From Prolixibacteraceae bacterium (GTDB lineage: Bacteria; Bacteroidota; Bacteroidia; Bacteroidales; Prolixibacteraceae): DNA of 61,503 nt. Location of the stretch: the NCBI GenBank assembly GCA_019459485.1, contig JAIBEZ010000069.1, forward strand, positions 1 to 61,503, in the 5' to 3' direction. A program made the position numbers and the translations under genes. The notes under the pieces are model-generated. The model was not told where the DNA came from, ran no database searches, and saw only the letters and a program-made list of their open reading frames with translations. Below, piece after piece: positions 1-9,434 of the stretch; the stretch's first letter is position 1; each line of letters opens with the position of its first letter.

Positions 1-1
1 C

Positions 2-217
2 CCTGATTTTTCGACTCCGGGACATGACCAGTTAACCGGAAAGCTCAAACAATTAACCCATGAATTCCCGCTTGCCTATATTTTTTATCATCCCGGTAGT
101 GTGACCAGCCCCGCACAGGTATTAATTATTACTGAAGAATCATCGCATGTTGAAATCATCGAATCACGGAAATGGATTCGCGCCAGCGGTGGTTTCATCA
201 CGATGTCTCAGGGTTAA
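2..217 (+). CDS. C-terminal fragment of an unrecognised protein (5' end outside window)
   Basis: Frame 2 is open from the window edge to a TAA at 215-217 and gives about 71 residues with natural-looking composition (…GHDQLTGKLKQLTHEFPLAY…, ending FITMSQG). No start codon is visible, so this is the 3' end of a longer gene. I do not recognise the family. The string of hydrophobic beta-like segments (LAYIFYH, QVLIITEE, HVEIIES) suggests a small alpha/beta fold. What follows is non-coding, so it is the last gene of its unit. The gene is either cut by the window edge or is itself a remnant. Confidence 0.45.
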   Translation, partial: PDFSTPGHDQLTGKLKQLTHEFPLAYIFYHPGSVTSPAQVLIITEESSHVEIIESRKWIRASGGFITMSQG

Positions 218-832
218 CCGAAAAGAAGCTGCTGATAGCAGTTGAAATTTTAAACACGCCGATACAGGAGCTAAAAAGGTTTTCCACCGTAAATATTCTT
301 TATTAAGACCCTTACCTTAATGATGTTCCGGATTTAAGTAATATCACGTATCGAAGATTTACAAATCAGGATTAAATAACAGCGGTTTAGACGGGACAAA
401 TAGATGTTTTGCAAACAAATCTGGCTCAGTATTCTGCCAATTCTTTGGGTAAGGTTAACGACAGTCTCAGATGCCAAATTACCATAACTACATAAGTAAA
501 ATCGTGCAAATTTCCAAATTTACTACTTAACAAATATTGAAATAATATAAAATGAAAGTTTTTTATTGCGATGTTATTTTCACGAATGGTTATGTTTTTA
601 ATGCGAACTACCCGATTTGACTGTCGAATGGTAAAAAAAAACATGCTGTTAAAAATACTTACATAATCAATGTTTCACAACAGCCGATTCAATGGGTATC
701 CTTTTCGTCTATTTCAGAATAAACTACTGTAAGCCAGAGTATCATCACAACGGTCGTTCGATGCCTGTTGCTTAAAATCTACTAACTTATTCACCCAAAA
801 CGGAACAATCCGTTGAAAAAAAGGCAAAAATT
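218..832. other. Gene-poor stretch
   Basis: AT-rich sequence with frequent stops in all frames. The only sizeable open frame, on the minus strand around 426-644, has low-complexity composition and no recognisable domain, so I do not call it. The 11-mer GACTGTCGAAT at 619-629 recurs at 13912-13922. No convincing promoter or terminator was seen. It separates the truncated CDS at the window edge from a DUF4469-family pseudogene and is probably decayed DNA. Confidence 0.5.
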
Positions 833-1296
833 ATGGCGCTAAAATTTGCTTTGTTTGAAAACCATCTGACCAGCGATCCCAAAGATTAAACGGCCGTGTT
901 GGAGGACGTACCCAGTAAAACGGTGGAAGAGGTCATCGACCTGATGATTGATCGCGGTTCGACCGTGACCAAGGCCACATTAAATATTTCCACGATCTGG
1001 GCAGCGATAGCCGCAACGGGCAGTTCACCCCGGGAAACATTGCCCAAATTCGCGGCAGCCGCCTGAAATTCGACATTTTCGATCCGACCCAGGGAATTTA
1101 CCTGATTGCAGCCGATGGTGTTGAAACCAAAGTTACCACCATTGCCCGCAATATGCCGGCTCAGCTCGATTTTCTGGTTCCTGTATTAACCCCCGGTGAA
1201 TACCGGCTCGAAGTAAGGGCGATTCTTTACAAAGGCAAAGACCTTAAAAAGAGTGTTTTACAGGGCGTTTTAACAGTGCTTGAAACACAAAAGTAA
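833..1296 (+). pseudogene. HU-like DNA-binding / DUF4469-family protein, broken
   Basis: The start MALKFALFENHLTSDPKD is typical of the Bacteroidota HU-like proteins that carry a C-terminal DUF4469 Ig-like domain, but a TAA follows at 887-889. The frame resumes as TAVLEDVPSKTVEEVIDLMI, then shifts near 980-1000 into HDLGSDSRNGQFTPGNIAQI, and ends with the typical tail (IYLIAADGVETKV…, GEYRLEVRAILY…) at TAA 1294-1296. Family members are usually around 220-250 aa. Here the middle of the protein, roughly 80 residues including most of the HU fold, is missing. The gene therefore has a nonsense codon, a frameshift and an internal deletion. The identification rests on motif memory rather than a search, but the N- and C-terminal patterns agree. 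Confidence 0.75.
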
Positions 1297-1307
1297 ATAG
1301 CAATGCT

Positions 1308-1417
1308 TTCCGGTGTGTGTGGAAAAGGCTTCCACTTTATGTGGAAGCACTCTCCAGTGTGTATGGAAAGCCTCTCCAGGATGTGTGAAAACACTTTCCA
1401 GCGTGTGTGGAAAGCAA
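1308..1417. repeat. Tandem repeat, five 22-bp units
   Basis: Five head-to-tail units of exactly 22 bp (1308-1329, 1330-1351, 1352-1373, 1374-1395, 1396-1417) follow the approximate pattern YTCCRNNNTGTGTGGAAARC. Units are diverged from each other. Since 22 is not a multiple of 3, the array does not encode a peptide repeat. It begins 11 bp after the DUF4469 pseudogene and lies upstream of the secreted-protein operon. Confidence 0.8.
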
Positions 1418-1486
1418 GGATATCGGCTTTATCAAATCCTGACAGTTTAAAACCTGTCGGGATTAATGGAACAAACAAAACTAAAA

Positions 1487-1515
1487 CCCCGTTCTGCGTA
1501 GCAGGCAGAACGGGG
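1487..1515. terminator. GC-rich hairpin
   Basis: Perfect 11-bp arms (CCCCGTTCTGC / GCAGAACGGGG) enclose a 7-nt loop (GTAGCAG). There is no T-tract after it. It could be a transcription boundary between the decayed upstream region and the operon that starts at 1576, or a dispersed palindrome. A second, imperfect palindrome with CTGACAG/CTGTCGG arms lies just upstream near 1438-1461. Confidence 0.5.
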
Positions 1516-1575
1516 CAATTAATACAAATAATTATTTATAAACCGGGGCTAAGTCCCCAAAAAACAACCAAAGGT

Positions 1576-1908
1576 ATGAAAAAGTTAGTTATTATTTTCT
1601 TGTTGGGTTTTATGACCCTTTCGTTTGGTGCGTTTGCGCGTATGAGAATTAATTCCAATGGAAAGATTAGTGTTGATGCTGATAGCCCGGAGAGCAGTTT
1701 CAGATTCGAGATTATTGGCGATCACATTAGTAAAATCTATGTTTTCAACTCAACTGTAAGTTCAAGCCAAAATATACTGGAGGCTTGCCAGACTCATCTT
1801 GACAAAATGTTGAGTATTGACAATGTAACGCTAATTCCGGTTCTTGTACAAGCCATTAAAGAGCAGCAGGCTCAGATCGATGAATTGAAAAAACGAATCA
1901 ATAAATAA
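1576..1908 (+). CDS. Small exported protein with C-terminal coiled coil
   Basis: 110 aa. The ATG at 1576 is chosen because it begins a clear signal peptide (MKKLVIIFLLGFMTLSFGAF, cleavage probably after AFA). The longer upstream frame runs through the 22-bp repeats and a hairpin and is not credible. The mature part is short and beta-rich, and ends in a heptad-like tail (LVQAIKEQQAQIDELKKRI) resembling the closing helix of Bacteroidota tail-fibre/S74-like secreted proteins. The next gene, a T9SS cargo protein, starts 9 bp after its stop, so the two are probably co-transcribed. Function unknown. A role as partner or assembly aid for the neighbouring secreted proteins is an inference. Confidence 0.7.
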   Translation: MKKLVIIFLLGFMTLSFGAFARMRINSNGKISVDADSPESSFRFEIIGDHISKIYVFNSTVSSSQNILEACQTHLDKMLSIDNVTLIPVLVQAIKEQQAQIDELKKRINK

Positions 1909-1917
1909 TTGTCTGCC

Positions 1918-3396
1918 ATGAAAAAACGAAACAATTATATCATGCTGGCAATATTGCTACTAATGTTGCCAATCTTTCACGGATACGGACAGGTAAATAA
2001 GGTTTACAAATACACTTACGATTCTTCGGGGAATAGAAAAACGAGGATGCCAGTTTTAACCACCCAAAGTATAAACCTGTCAAATGGATGGAATATCATC
2101 TCGGCCAATGTACTCCCTGAAGTTAGGAGCATGATGCCAGTGGTGCAACCCTTAATAAACACAGGGCAGTTGGTAAAGGTGACGGATGAAGCAGGTCATA
2201 CAATTGAAAATTGGGGTGTTTTCGGAGGTTGGGTGAATGCTATTGGCGACATACAAGCTACAGAAGGTTATAAAGTTAATGTAAATGCAAATTGTGTTCT
2301 TGGAATTACAGGTGATCAAATTGCATTACCCCTTAGCATAAGCCTTACATCAGGGTGGAATATCATCTCGTTTCCACAAACCATGGAGGTTAATGGAATG
2401 GAGGTTATTCAACCTTTGCTCAATGAAGGTTCGCTTATGAAGGTGACGGATGAAGCAGGCAATTCAATTGAGAATTGGGGTGTGTTTGGAGGCTGGGTAA
2501 ATAATATAGGCAACTTTAAGGCTGGAGAAGGTTACAACGTTCGGGTTAGTTTTGCCACAGAATTAACAATTAATGACAGTTACACCAAGTCAACTGTTAT
2601 CCCTTTAGTCTCCGAAAAAACCGAGCATTTTAGTCCTGCATATAAAGGCAAAGGTGTCGACCATATGAATATAAATATCGTTGATATATTGCCTGGAATA
2701 GTAGAGGAGGGTGATGAAATATCGGGATACGACGGTAAGCTTTGTGTTGGTACTGTGAAGATAACACAACAACAGCTCAAAAATAACCGGATTGAATTGA
2801 TCGTATCTGCCAGTGATGATATCGGAGGCTTGGGTTTTGCGAAAGGAAACCATATTAAATTAAAACTATGGAAGAAGGCGGCCAATGCCGACTATGCACT
2901 AAGGTTTGAGACAGTAAAAGGAGGACTAAAATTTGAAAAATTCGAGAGTAGTTTCATTAGGCTGAAGGCTTTGGAAAAATCAGATTTGGAATCAGATTTG
3001 AATGAAAATATGACTGCTTCCAAAACGGAAGAATCGCAACAGAATCCGGAAATACAACCTGATATTGTTCCAAATCTGAAAGTTCAGACAATTTCAGACA
3101 ATGTTGATCCGATTACGGAAAACCTTGAAACTTCATTAAAATGTTACCCCAATCCGTTAACTGATGACGTAGCCATAGAGTTCTTTTTGCCAACGGATGC
3201 CCGCGTAAATATTTCGATTTACAACAGTGCCGGAAAATTAATCCGGACAATCACTGATGGAAAATTGGAAAGGGGAACAAAGCGTTTTAATTGGAACAGA
3301 ACCGACGAAACAGAACGGAAGGTAGCTTCCGGGCTCTATCTGTGCAAACTAATGGTTGATAACCATTCCTACGATAATAAATTAATTGTGAGGTAA
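1918..3396 (+). CDS. T9SS-sorted secreted protein with duplicated repeat
   Basis: 492 aa from the ATG at 1918; the TTG at 1909 is in frame but the ATG directly begins the signal peptide (MKKRNNYIMLAILLLMLPIF). After the signal comes a single YD/RHS-like motif (YKYTYDSSGNRKTR). Two tandem copies of a domain of about 85-90 residues follow, each containing SGWNIIS or NGWNIIS, KVTDEAG and ENWGVFGGWVN. A beta-rich region and an acidic linker lead to a C-terminal type A sorting domain of the type IX secretion system (YPNPLTDDVAIEF … GKLIRTI … ASGLYLCKL … KLIVR). It is therefore exported by Sec, moved across the outer membrane by T9SS and anchored or released at the surface. It lies upstream of the giant RHS gene and may act with it. 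Substrate unknown. Confidence 0.85.
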   Translation: MKKRNNYIMLAILLLMLPIFHGYGQVNKVYKYTYDSSGNRKTRMPVLTTQSINLSNGWNIISANVLPEVRSMMPVVQPLINTGQLVKVTDEAGHTIENWGVFGGWVNAIGDIQATEGYKVNVNANCVLGITGDQIALPLSISLTSGWNIISFPQTMEVNGMEVIQPLLNEGSLMKVTDEAGNSIENWGVFGGWVNNIGNFKAGEGYNVRVSFATELTINDSYTKSTVIPLVSEKTEHFSPAYKGKGVDHMNINIVDILPGIVEEGDEISGYDGKLCVGTVKITQQQLKNNRIELIVSASDDIGGLGFAKGNHIKLKLWKKAANADYALRFETVKGGLKFEKFESSFIRLKALEKSDLESDLNENMTASKTEESQQNPEIQPDIVPNLKVQTISDNVDPITENLETSLKCYPNPLTDDVAIEFFLPTDARVNISIYNSAGKLIRTITDGKLERGTKRFNWNRTDETERKVASGLYLCKLMVDNHSYDNKLIVR

Positions 3397-3503
3397 AACT
3401 GATTTGTCGGTTCATCAATTTCAATTGATTGAATTGAAACAATCGACAGATTTTTTCTCAGATCATATTTAATTATTCAGCCTTTTTATTAAAAATACAA
3501 CAC

Positions 3504-6500
3504 ATGAAAAAAATCATATATACATTCTTAATGGGGTTGATCTGTGCGTTTACGGCTATCGGCCATCCTTTCGATTTGACAATGAAAACCGTAGACAGCG
3601 ACACCCAACTACACCAGACCAGCAATAGCATCACTCTTTCCCCCGGATATTCCTATGAATCAAATAGTGGTACCATGCTGGCCGAGGCTGTAAGTCCTTA
3701 TGTTACTGACATCATTTCTTACAATTCACCACCGGTTGATCCAGTCAGCCGACCACTTAATACCTCCTCCTATTTGGTAGGTACCACGAAAGGGACCTTT
3801 AATGTTAATGCGTTAGGCGGTGCTGTTTATACGATTCCGCTTCAGGTACCTGATGGAGTTGGCGGCATGACTCCTTCCATTTCATTGACATATTCAAGCA
3901 ACGGAGGAAATGGCATTGCGGGTTATGGGTGGAATATTGGTGGACTGTCAGCAATCACGCGCAGTCCGCAAACCTATTACCACGATGGAACAAGCGTTGG
4001 GGTCAATTTAACTTCCACCGACAGGTTTTCTCTCGACGGGCAACGCCTGATTTGCGTTTCCGGTTCTTATGGCGATAATAACTCAGAGTACCGTACAGAA
4101 ATCGACAACTTTTCGAAAATTACCTTCTTTACGGGTGGAACTTCCACTCCCAAATGGTTCCTTGTAAAAACCAAAGGAGGTGAAACCATCGAATATGGCT
4201 ACGAAGGCGATTCCGACCAGACCATTGACGGGCTAACCGAAGAGCTAAGTTGGTATGCTGATAAAAGGATTGACCTTTATGGCGATACCATATCGTATAA
4301 ATATCTAAAGCAGTTTGGGCATAACTATATCGAAGAAATAAAGTACGGCCCCAATACGGTTACATTTTATTACAAAGACCGCATCGACACCGAAACATCA
4401 TTTTTCATGGGAGCGACATTGCAGCAAAACCTGATCCTGGAGAAGGTTGAAATGAAGTATAACTCGACCCTCGTAAAGAAATATGAACTAATTTACAACT
4501 ATAGTAACTCAGTTTATGGCGGCGCTTCTGTATTGAACGAAGTAGTTGAATATGGAATAAGTGGCAGTAGGTACAATTCAACCGCTTTTTCCTATGAATA
4601 TCCAACCGGAGACTGTAACAACTATCCTTCTACGGAATATAATAATTACATCTCAACAAACTACACCCAATATACTGGAGATTTTAACGGAGATGGAAGG
4701 GATGATATTTTTACAGTCAGGAAGTCGAATCAGAAAGAATGGAGACTTTTTCTTGGAACAGAATATGGTGGTTTTACCTATAAAACGTCAGGAATCAATA
4801 CATACGACATAAGTTCAGCCGTTTGGGTTGACCTTAATGGGGACAATTGCGATGATCTTATTCTCAAAAGACACGTTGGAGTGAGTATTGACATTCATGG
4901 CAATCTTTCAGATACCTATGCTTATTATTATGCTTTAAATATAGGGACTGCATTCTCAACCCCGACATTTTTTATTAATGCGCATTATGATTTATTCAAT
5001 GTCACCGGAGCGACAGTTAGAGATCCCAATATGGCTGATGGCATGAATGACATGGATGGTGATGGCTTGGCCGATATTTTGGTTGTTTCACAAAGCGGAT
5101 GGAGAATTTTTGGCTTTACGTATAGTAGTGGTACACTATCTCAGTGGGGACTTAAAAATTCTGGTTCAAGTTTAAATGTTGGAGATAAATATCAACTTGG
5201 AGATTTTAACGGTGACGGCAAGTCTGAAGTTTGGGCAATTGATTCAAATGGCATAAAAGTTTACTCCCTCGATGGAGCAAGTTTTCAAATGATTTATTCA
5301 GGTAGTTACCCCGATAAAGACCACCTTTTTAAATTAGGCGATTTCAATGGCGATGGCAAAACCGATATTTTTATTTATGGCTATAAAACATACGAATGGT
5401 CTGAGTGGCAGTTCCGACTATCTACCGGAACAGGTTTCGTTGCCAATTATTTTCCAAAAAAGAAAAGTGATCTTAAAAGCGATGTTGTTCATACAGGGGA
5501 TTTTAACGGTGATGGACGAACAGATATTCTAGCTTTGAGTAAAAACACGAGCAATAATCCTCGCCAGTATTATTTTGTTACCAAACCCAACGCTACCGAT
5601 GTGAACAGCGAATATTACGAGCGTTCGGAGTACAATAAAGATTACCAATTCACATTAGGCGATTATGATGGAAATGGTAAAACTGATATTATTGTTGCAT
5701 CGGCGACTAATGGTTATCGGCGCGGAAAAATAACTGGTACTACAAGTATTCTGCTTTCAAGATTTGCCGACGGATTAAACAACAACGGGGCATTTTCATA
5801 CCGCAAACTTTCAGGTGAGTATAGTAATTATGAAAAAGGAACAGCAACTGTGAACTTCCCTGTTTATACTTATATGGGGTCGTTAAATGTTGTAAGCGAG
5901 TACTGGACAAATGACGGCTATTCATTGAATCAGGATTATAGCTACAAAGGCTTAAAGATACACCGTCAGGGGAAAGGCGTTTTGGGTTATGAACAAATTG
6001 TGGTTGAGGATTCACAATCGGGAAATAAAACTGAAACAAATTCGGGATATAATACTACCTATTTTTATCCCACGGTATTATCAGTAGAAAACTATGTTGA
6101 CGGGGAAAAGGCCAGCGAAACAAAGAATACCTGGAATGAACAAGAAACAGTATCTGTTACAGGGCTTGATCCGATTTTTCCATACGCTGACTATCATTTA
6201 AATAAGAATGTGTTTAGAGGGCAGCAGGACTCCACAACCTTTACCTACGACCCAACTATTAAGGGCAGTTTAAAAGAGGCCAAACAAAGGTTCGACAACG
6301 GGATTACCAAAACAACCACCAATGCTTATTACAGTAATGATGAATCCAACTGGTACATAGGCCGGATTCAGGAGTCAACCGTGAAGTTTGAAAAAAGCGG
6401 TGAAACAACACAATCCAACAAAACGACTTTCACATATTCTACCGATGGAATACTAAAACCCGATTTCATCACGTATAATGTCGGAACCAATTGGGAATAC

Positions 6501-9434
6501 TCGGTAAACCACGATTATTACAGCGATGGAAACCTCAAACAAACCTACCAGCAGGCTGTAGGACTTGAAGACCGCGACACTGATTACGAATATGAAACCA
6601 ACGGAATCCGTTTGAAAAAGGTAACCGATCCTCTAAGGTTTGAAACCAATTATATCTACGATACCTATGGTAGATTGCAAAAAGAGACAGACCACCGCGG
6701 TAATGAAACCACTTTTACCTACGACAGCATGAGCAGACTGGCTAAGCGCACGCAGCCTGACGGACTGGAAATCACTACAACCTATGGCTGGGGGCTTACC
6801 GGCGGACTAACCTTACCTGCTTATTCTATCCTTACTTCGGTGAACGACGGCTCGCAGTCAAAAGTCTGGTATGACAGAGAAGGAATGGAACTGCGTAGCG
6901 ATGTTAAGACTTTTGGTGGCTCGTGGGTATATAACATTACGGAATACGACAACAAGAGAAGGCTTAGCAAAAAGTATGAGCCGTCTTTTTCAACCATATC
7001 TTCCCGCTACACTTTATATGAATACGATACGAAAAACCGGTTAAACAAAATCACAACAGCAGGAGGAAAGGTTACAAATATTGATTACGCTGGCAATCGG
7101 GTAACCGAAATCTCGGAAGGAATGACAAGCTGGAAAGAAACCAACAGCCAAGGTATGGTTTCCACCGCTTCCGACTTTGGGGGAGATATGACCTATAGCT
7201 ATTACCCTAACGGGCAAGTGAAGAACATCAACCACCCTGGTGGCGTAACAAAAATGAAGTATGATGCAGCCGGGAACCAGACCGAGCTAGACGACCCTAG
7301 CGCCGGAATTACCAGGTATTACCAGAATGCTTACGGGCGAATGACTGCGCAGGTAAACAATTTGGGCGACAGCACTATATACCGGTACTCCTCAGACGGG
7401 TTACTCGATTATCACACCACCGGAAACGAAACAACTGACTATACCTATGACGGCTATAAGCAGTTGACCACTGTAACTTCTCCCGGGCCGGTAACCCGTA
7501 CGCACAGCTATGCCACAACCGGGGTAAAAGGTCGCATTACAGGTATTTTGGAAAACATTGCCGGTCAGAATTTTTCCACTACTTTTGAGTACGATGGAGT
7601 TGGGCGCTTATGGAAACGCAACCATCCGTCGGGGGTAGTTGAAGAAAATGTGTATGATCCCAACTCCGGCTTGCTGGAAAAGGTAAAAGATGGCACTACT
7701 GTAGTTTGGGATATTGATGCTACGAATGAATACGGACAAATAACCAGCGCCAAATATGGCACAAACCTTACGGCTACAATGACTTATGACCAAGGGTTAC
7801 CACTGACGGCCTCAATAGACAGCCTGTACCAGTACAGTTATGGTTTCGACCAGAAATTTGGCTGGCCCAACTCTCGTACCAATAACAAACATACCCTGAC
7901 CGAAAATTTCGGGTACGAAAACCTCCGGTTAGATAGTATCTGGGGCAGCACAAGCAACGGTTTTGCCTACGCAAACACGGGGAATATTACCCGCAAAGGC
8001 GATCTGGGCCAGATGGAATACGACGGCTACCAGATAACCGACCTTTATACAAAAAATGTCAGTTTGATTCCGGTTGATACCCAGAAAGTCAATTATACAT
8101 GGTTCCAGCAGATAAAAGATATTACCGAGGGAAATTACTCGGCGGCATTTACTTATAACAGCGACCAACAGCGCAGCAAAATGGTAGTTAGCCAGAATGG
8201 AACTATGATTTATACCCGATGGTATCCCGGTAGCAGTTATATGAAAGAGTTAAACGGCAGTACCGAAACCCAATACACCTGGTTGGGTGGCAATGCCTAT
8301 TCTGCCCCAGCCGTAAGTGTAAAAGTGGGAACAGGAACTCCGGTTATTTACTACGTTTTGCGCGACTACCTGGGCAGTATAACCCACGCTGTGAAATCGA
8401 CAGATTTGACCTACCGTGAATACAGCTTTGATGCTTGGGGCCGCCGCCGCAGCGCTGACGACTGGAACTATACGCTCGACGCCAGCGACCAAACCTTGTT
8501 TGCAGGGCGTGGCTTTACCGGGCACGAGCATTTGCCCGAGTTTGGGCTGATAAATATGAACGGTCGTTTGTACGACCCTCTTTTAGGAAGACTTTTATCT
8601 CCCGACAACTATGTGCAATTGCCCGACTTTAGCCAGAATTTTAATAGGTATTCATATGCGCTAAATAACCCGCTGTTATATACCGATCCTGATGGAGATA
8701 TAGCCTTTCTGGTAATTGCAGCTTATTTTGCTGCAAATGCGGCAATTGATTATGGGATACAAGTGGCAATGAATTATGCGGTTGCAAAGAAGATGGGCTA
8801 CTCAACAAAAGACATCTGGCTCAACAAAATTGACTTTTTTGATGTTGGTATATCCGGCACAATTGGCGCTATCACAGGGGGTGCGAGTACTGCTTTGAAA
8901 GCGGGCGAAAAAGTAGGCAAAGTCGGGATGTTTGTGTTAAAGCACCCCGAGCTGGTTAAACTTGGGGAGATTGCGGTGACTTCCGGTATTGACATAACCG
9001 GAGAAGGCTGGCAGCCTGTTGAGTTTGATGATTTTAGCAAACGTATGATTGTTGGGGCCGGTACATATTACGGGACAAAAGCGTTGGGTGAGGCGTTTAG
9101 TAAAAAAAATCCCAGCCCAAGTTACAATAATGCTTCTGATGATCTACCTTTGCAGCAACATCATTTTGCTACCAATAAAAATAAAACATATACTCCTCAG
9201 ATGATGGGAATCGCGAGAAGTTATGGTTTAGACCTTGATGGTGATTGGAATAAGGATATAATGAATCATTTAGGGCGCCATCCAAATGAATATCATGAAT
9301 TCGTTCTTGCAGGGATGAAGAAAGCCGCATTTGAAGCAGGCGGGGATCAAGCAAGGTTCATTCAGCTGTTTGACCAGTATATAAAACAGACAATTATTAG
9401 CAATCCATTATTATTAAGAAAATCAGGATGGTAG
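3504..9434 (+). CDS. Giant SpvB/FG-GAP/RHS polymorphic toxin with C-terminal AHH-like nuclease domain
   Basis: 1976 aa with an N-terminal signal peptide. Order of parts: SpvB-like N-terminal domain (about 95-150, VPDGVGGMTPSISLTYSS); seven FG-GAP/VCBS calcium-type motifs such as DFNGDGRDDIF (about 390-735); a long run of YD/RHS repeats forming the expected cocoon; the RHS core box RLYDPLLGRLLSPD with NRYSYALNNPL and the DPDGD boundary near residue 1729. A variable tail follows. It starts with a hydrophobic AAYFAANAAIDY/GAITGG region and ends in a nuclease-like domain with HHFATNK (HH near residue 1886) and NHLGRHPNEYHEFV, matching the AHH group of the HNH/Endo VII superfamily. The tail is predicted to be released and to cut nucleic acid in a rival cell. 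No T9SS C-terminal domain is visible. The downstream gene overlaps by 7 bp and is the natural candidate for immunity. Confidence 0.92.
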   Translation: MKKIIYTFLMGLICAFTAIGHPFDLTMKTVDSDTQLHQTSNSITLSPGYSYESNSGTMLAEAVSPYVTDIISYNSPPVDPVSRPLNTSSYLVGTTKGTFNVNALGGAVYTIPLQVPDGVGGMTPSISLTYSSNGGNGIAGYGWNIGGLSAITRSPQTYYHDGTSVGVNLTSTDRFSLDGQRLICVSGSYGDNNSEYRTEIDNFSKITFFTGGTSTPKWFLVKTKGGETIEYGYEGDSDQTIDGLTEELSWYADKRIDLYGDTISYKYLKQFGHNYIEEIKYGPNTVTFYYKDRIDTETSFFMGATLQQNLILEKVEMKYNSTLVKKYELIYNYSNSVYGGASVLNEVVEYGISGSRYNSTAFSYEYPTGDCNNYPSTEYNNYISTNYTQYTGDFNGDGRDDIFTVRKSNQKEWRLFLGTEYGGFTYKTSGINTYDISSAVWVDLNGDNCDDLILKRHVGVSIDIHGNLSDTYAYYYALNIGTAFSTPTFFINAHYDLFNVTGATVRDPNMADGMNDMDGDGLADILVVSQSGWRIFGFTYSSGTLSQWGLKNSGSSLNVGDKYQLGDFNGDGKSEVWAIDSNGIKVYSLDGASFQMIYSGSYPDKDHLFKLGDFNGDGKTDIFIYGYKTYEWSEWQFRLSTGTGFVANYFPKKKSDLKSDVVHTGDFNGDGRTDILALSKNTSNNPRQYYFVTKPNATDVNSEYYERSEYNKDYQFTLGDYDGNGKTDIIVASATNGYRRGKITGTTSILLSRFADGLNNNGAFSYRKLSGEYSNYEKGTATVNFPVYTYMGSLNVVSEYWTNDGYSLNQDYSYKGLKIHRQGKGVLGYEQIVVEDSQSGNKTETNSGYNTTYFYPTVLSVENYVDGEKASETKNTWNEQETVSVTGLDPIFPYADYHLNKNVFRGQQDSTTFTYDPTIKGSLKEAKQRFDNGITKTTTNAYYSNDESNWYIGRIQESTVKFEKSGETTQSNKTTFTYSTDGILKPDFITYNVGTNWEYSVNHDYYSDGNLKQTYQQAVGLEDRDTDYEYETNGIRLKKVTDPLRFETNYIYDTYGRLQKETDHRGNETTFTYDSMSRLAKRTQPDGLEITTTYGWGLTGGLTLPAYSILTSVNDGSQSKVWYDREGMELRSDVKTFGGSWVYNITEYDNKRRLSKKYEPSFSTISSRYTLYEYDTKNRLNKITTAGGKVTNIDYAGNRVTEISEGMTSWKETNSQGMVSTASDFGGDMTYSYYPNGQVKNINHPGGVTKMKYDAAGNQTELDDPSAGITRYYQNAYGRMTAQVNNLGDSTIYRYSSDGLLDYHTTGNETTDYTYDGYKQLTTVTSPGPVTRTHSYATTGVKGRITGILENIAGQNFSTTFEYDGVGRLWKRNHPSGVVEENVYDPNSGLLEKVKDGTTVVWDIDATNEYGQITSAKYGTNLTATMTYDQGLPLTASIDSLYQYSYGFDQKFGWPNSRTNNKHTLTENFGYENLRLDSIWGSTSNGFAYANTGNITRKGDLGQMEYDGYQITDLYTKNVSLIPVDTQKVNYTWFQQIKDITEGNYSAAFTYNSDQQRSKMVVSQNGTMIYTRWYPGSSYMKELNGSTETQYTWLGGNAYSAPAVSVKVGTGTPVIYYVLRDYLGSITHAVKSTDLTYREYSFDAWGRRRSADDWNYTLDASDQTLFAGRGFTGHEHLPEFGLINMNGRLYDPLLGRLLSPDNYVQLPDFSQNFNRYSYALNNPLLYTDPDGDIAFLVIAAYFAANAAIDYGIQVAMNYAVAKKMGYSTKDIWLNKIDFFDVGISGTIGAITGGASTALKAGEKVGKVGMFVLKHPELVKLGEIAVTSGIDITGEGWQPVEFDDFSKRMIVGAGTYYGTKALGEAFSKKNPSPSYNNASDDLPLQQHHFATNKNKTYTPQMMGIARSYGLDLDGDWNKDIMNHLGRHPNEYHEFVLAGMKKAAFEAGGDQARFIQLFDQYIKQTIISNPLLLRKSGW

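Noticed and set aside
1303-1575. Longer start for the small exported protein
   Set aside because: The extension translates the 22-bp repeat and a hairpin; the signal peptide starts at 1576.
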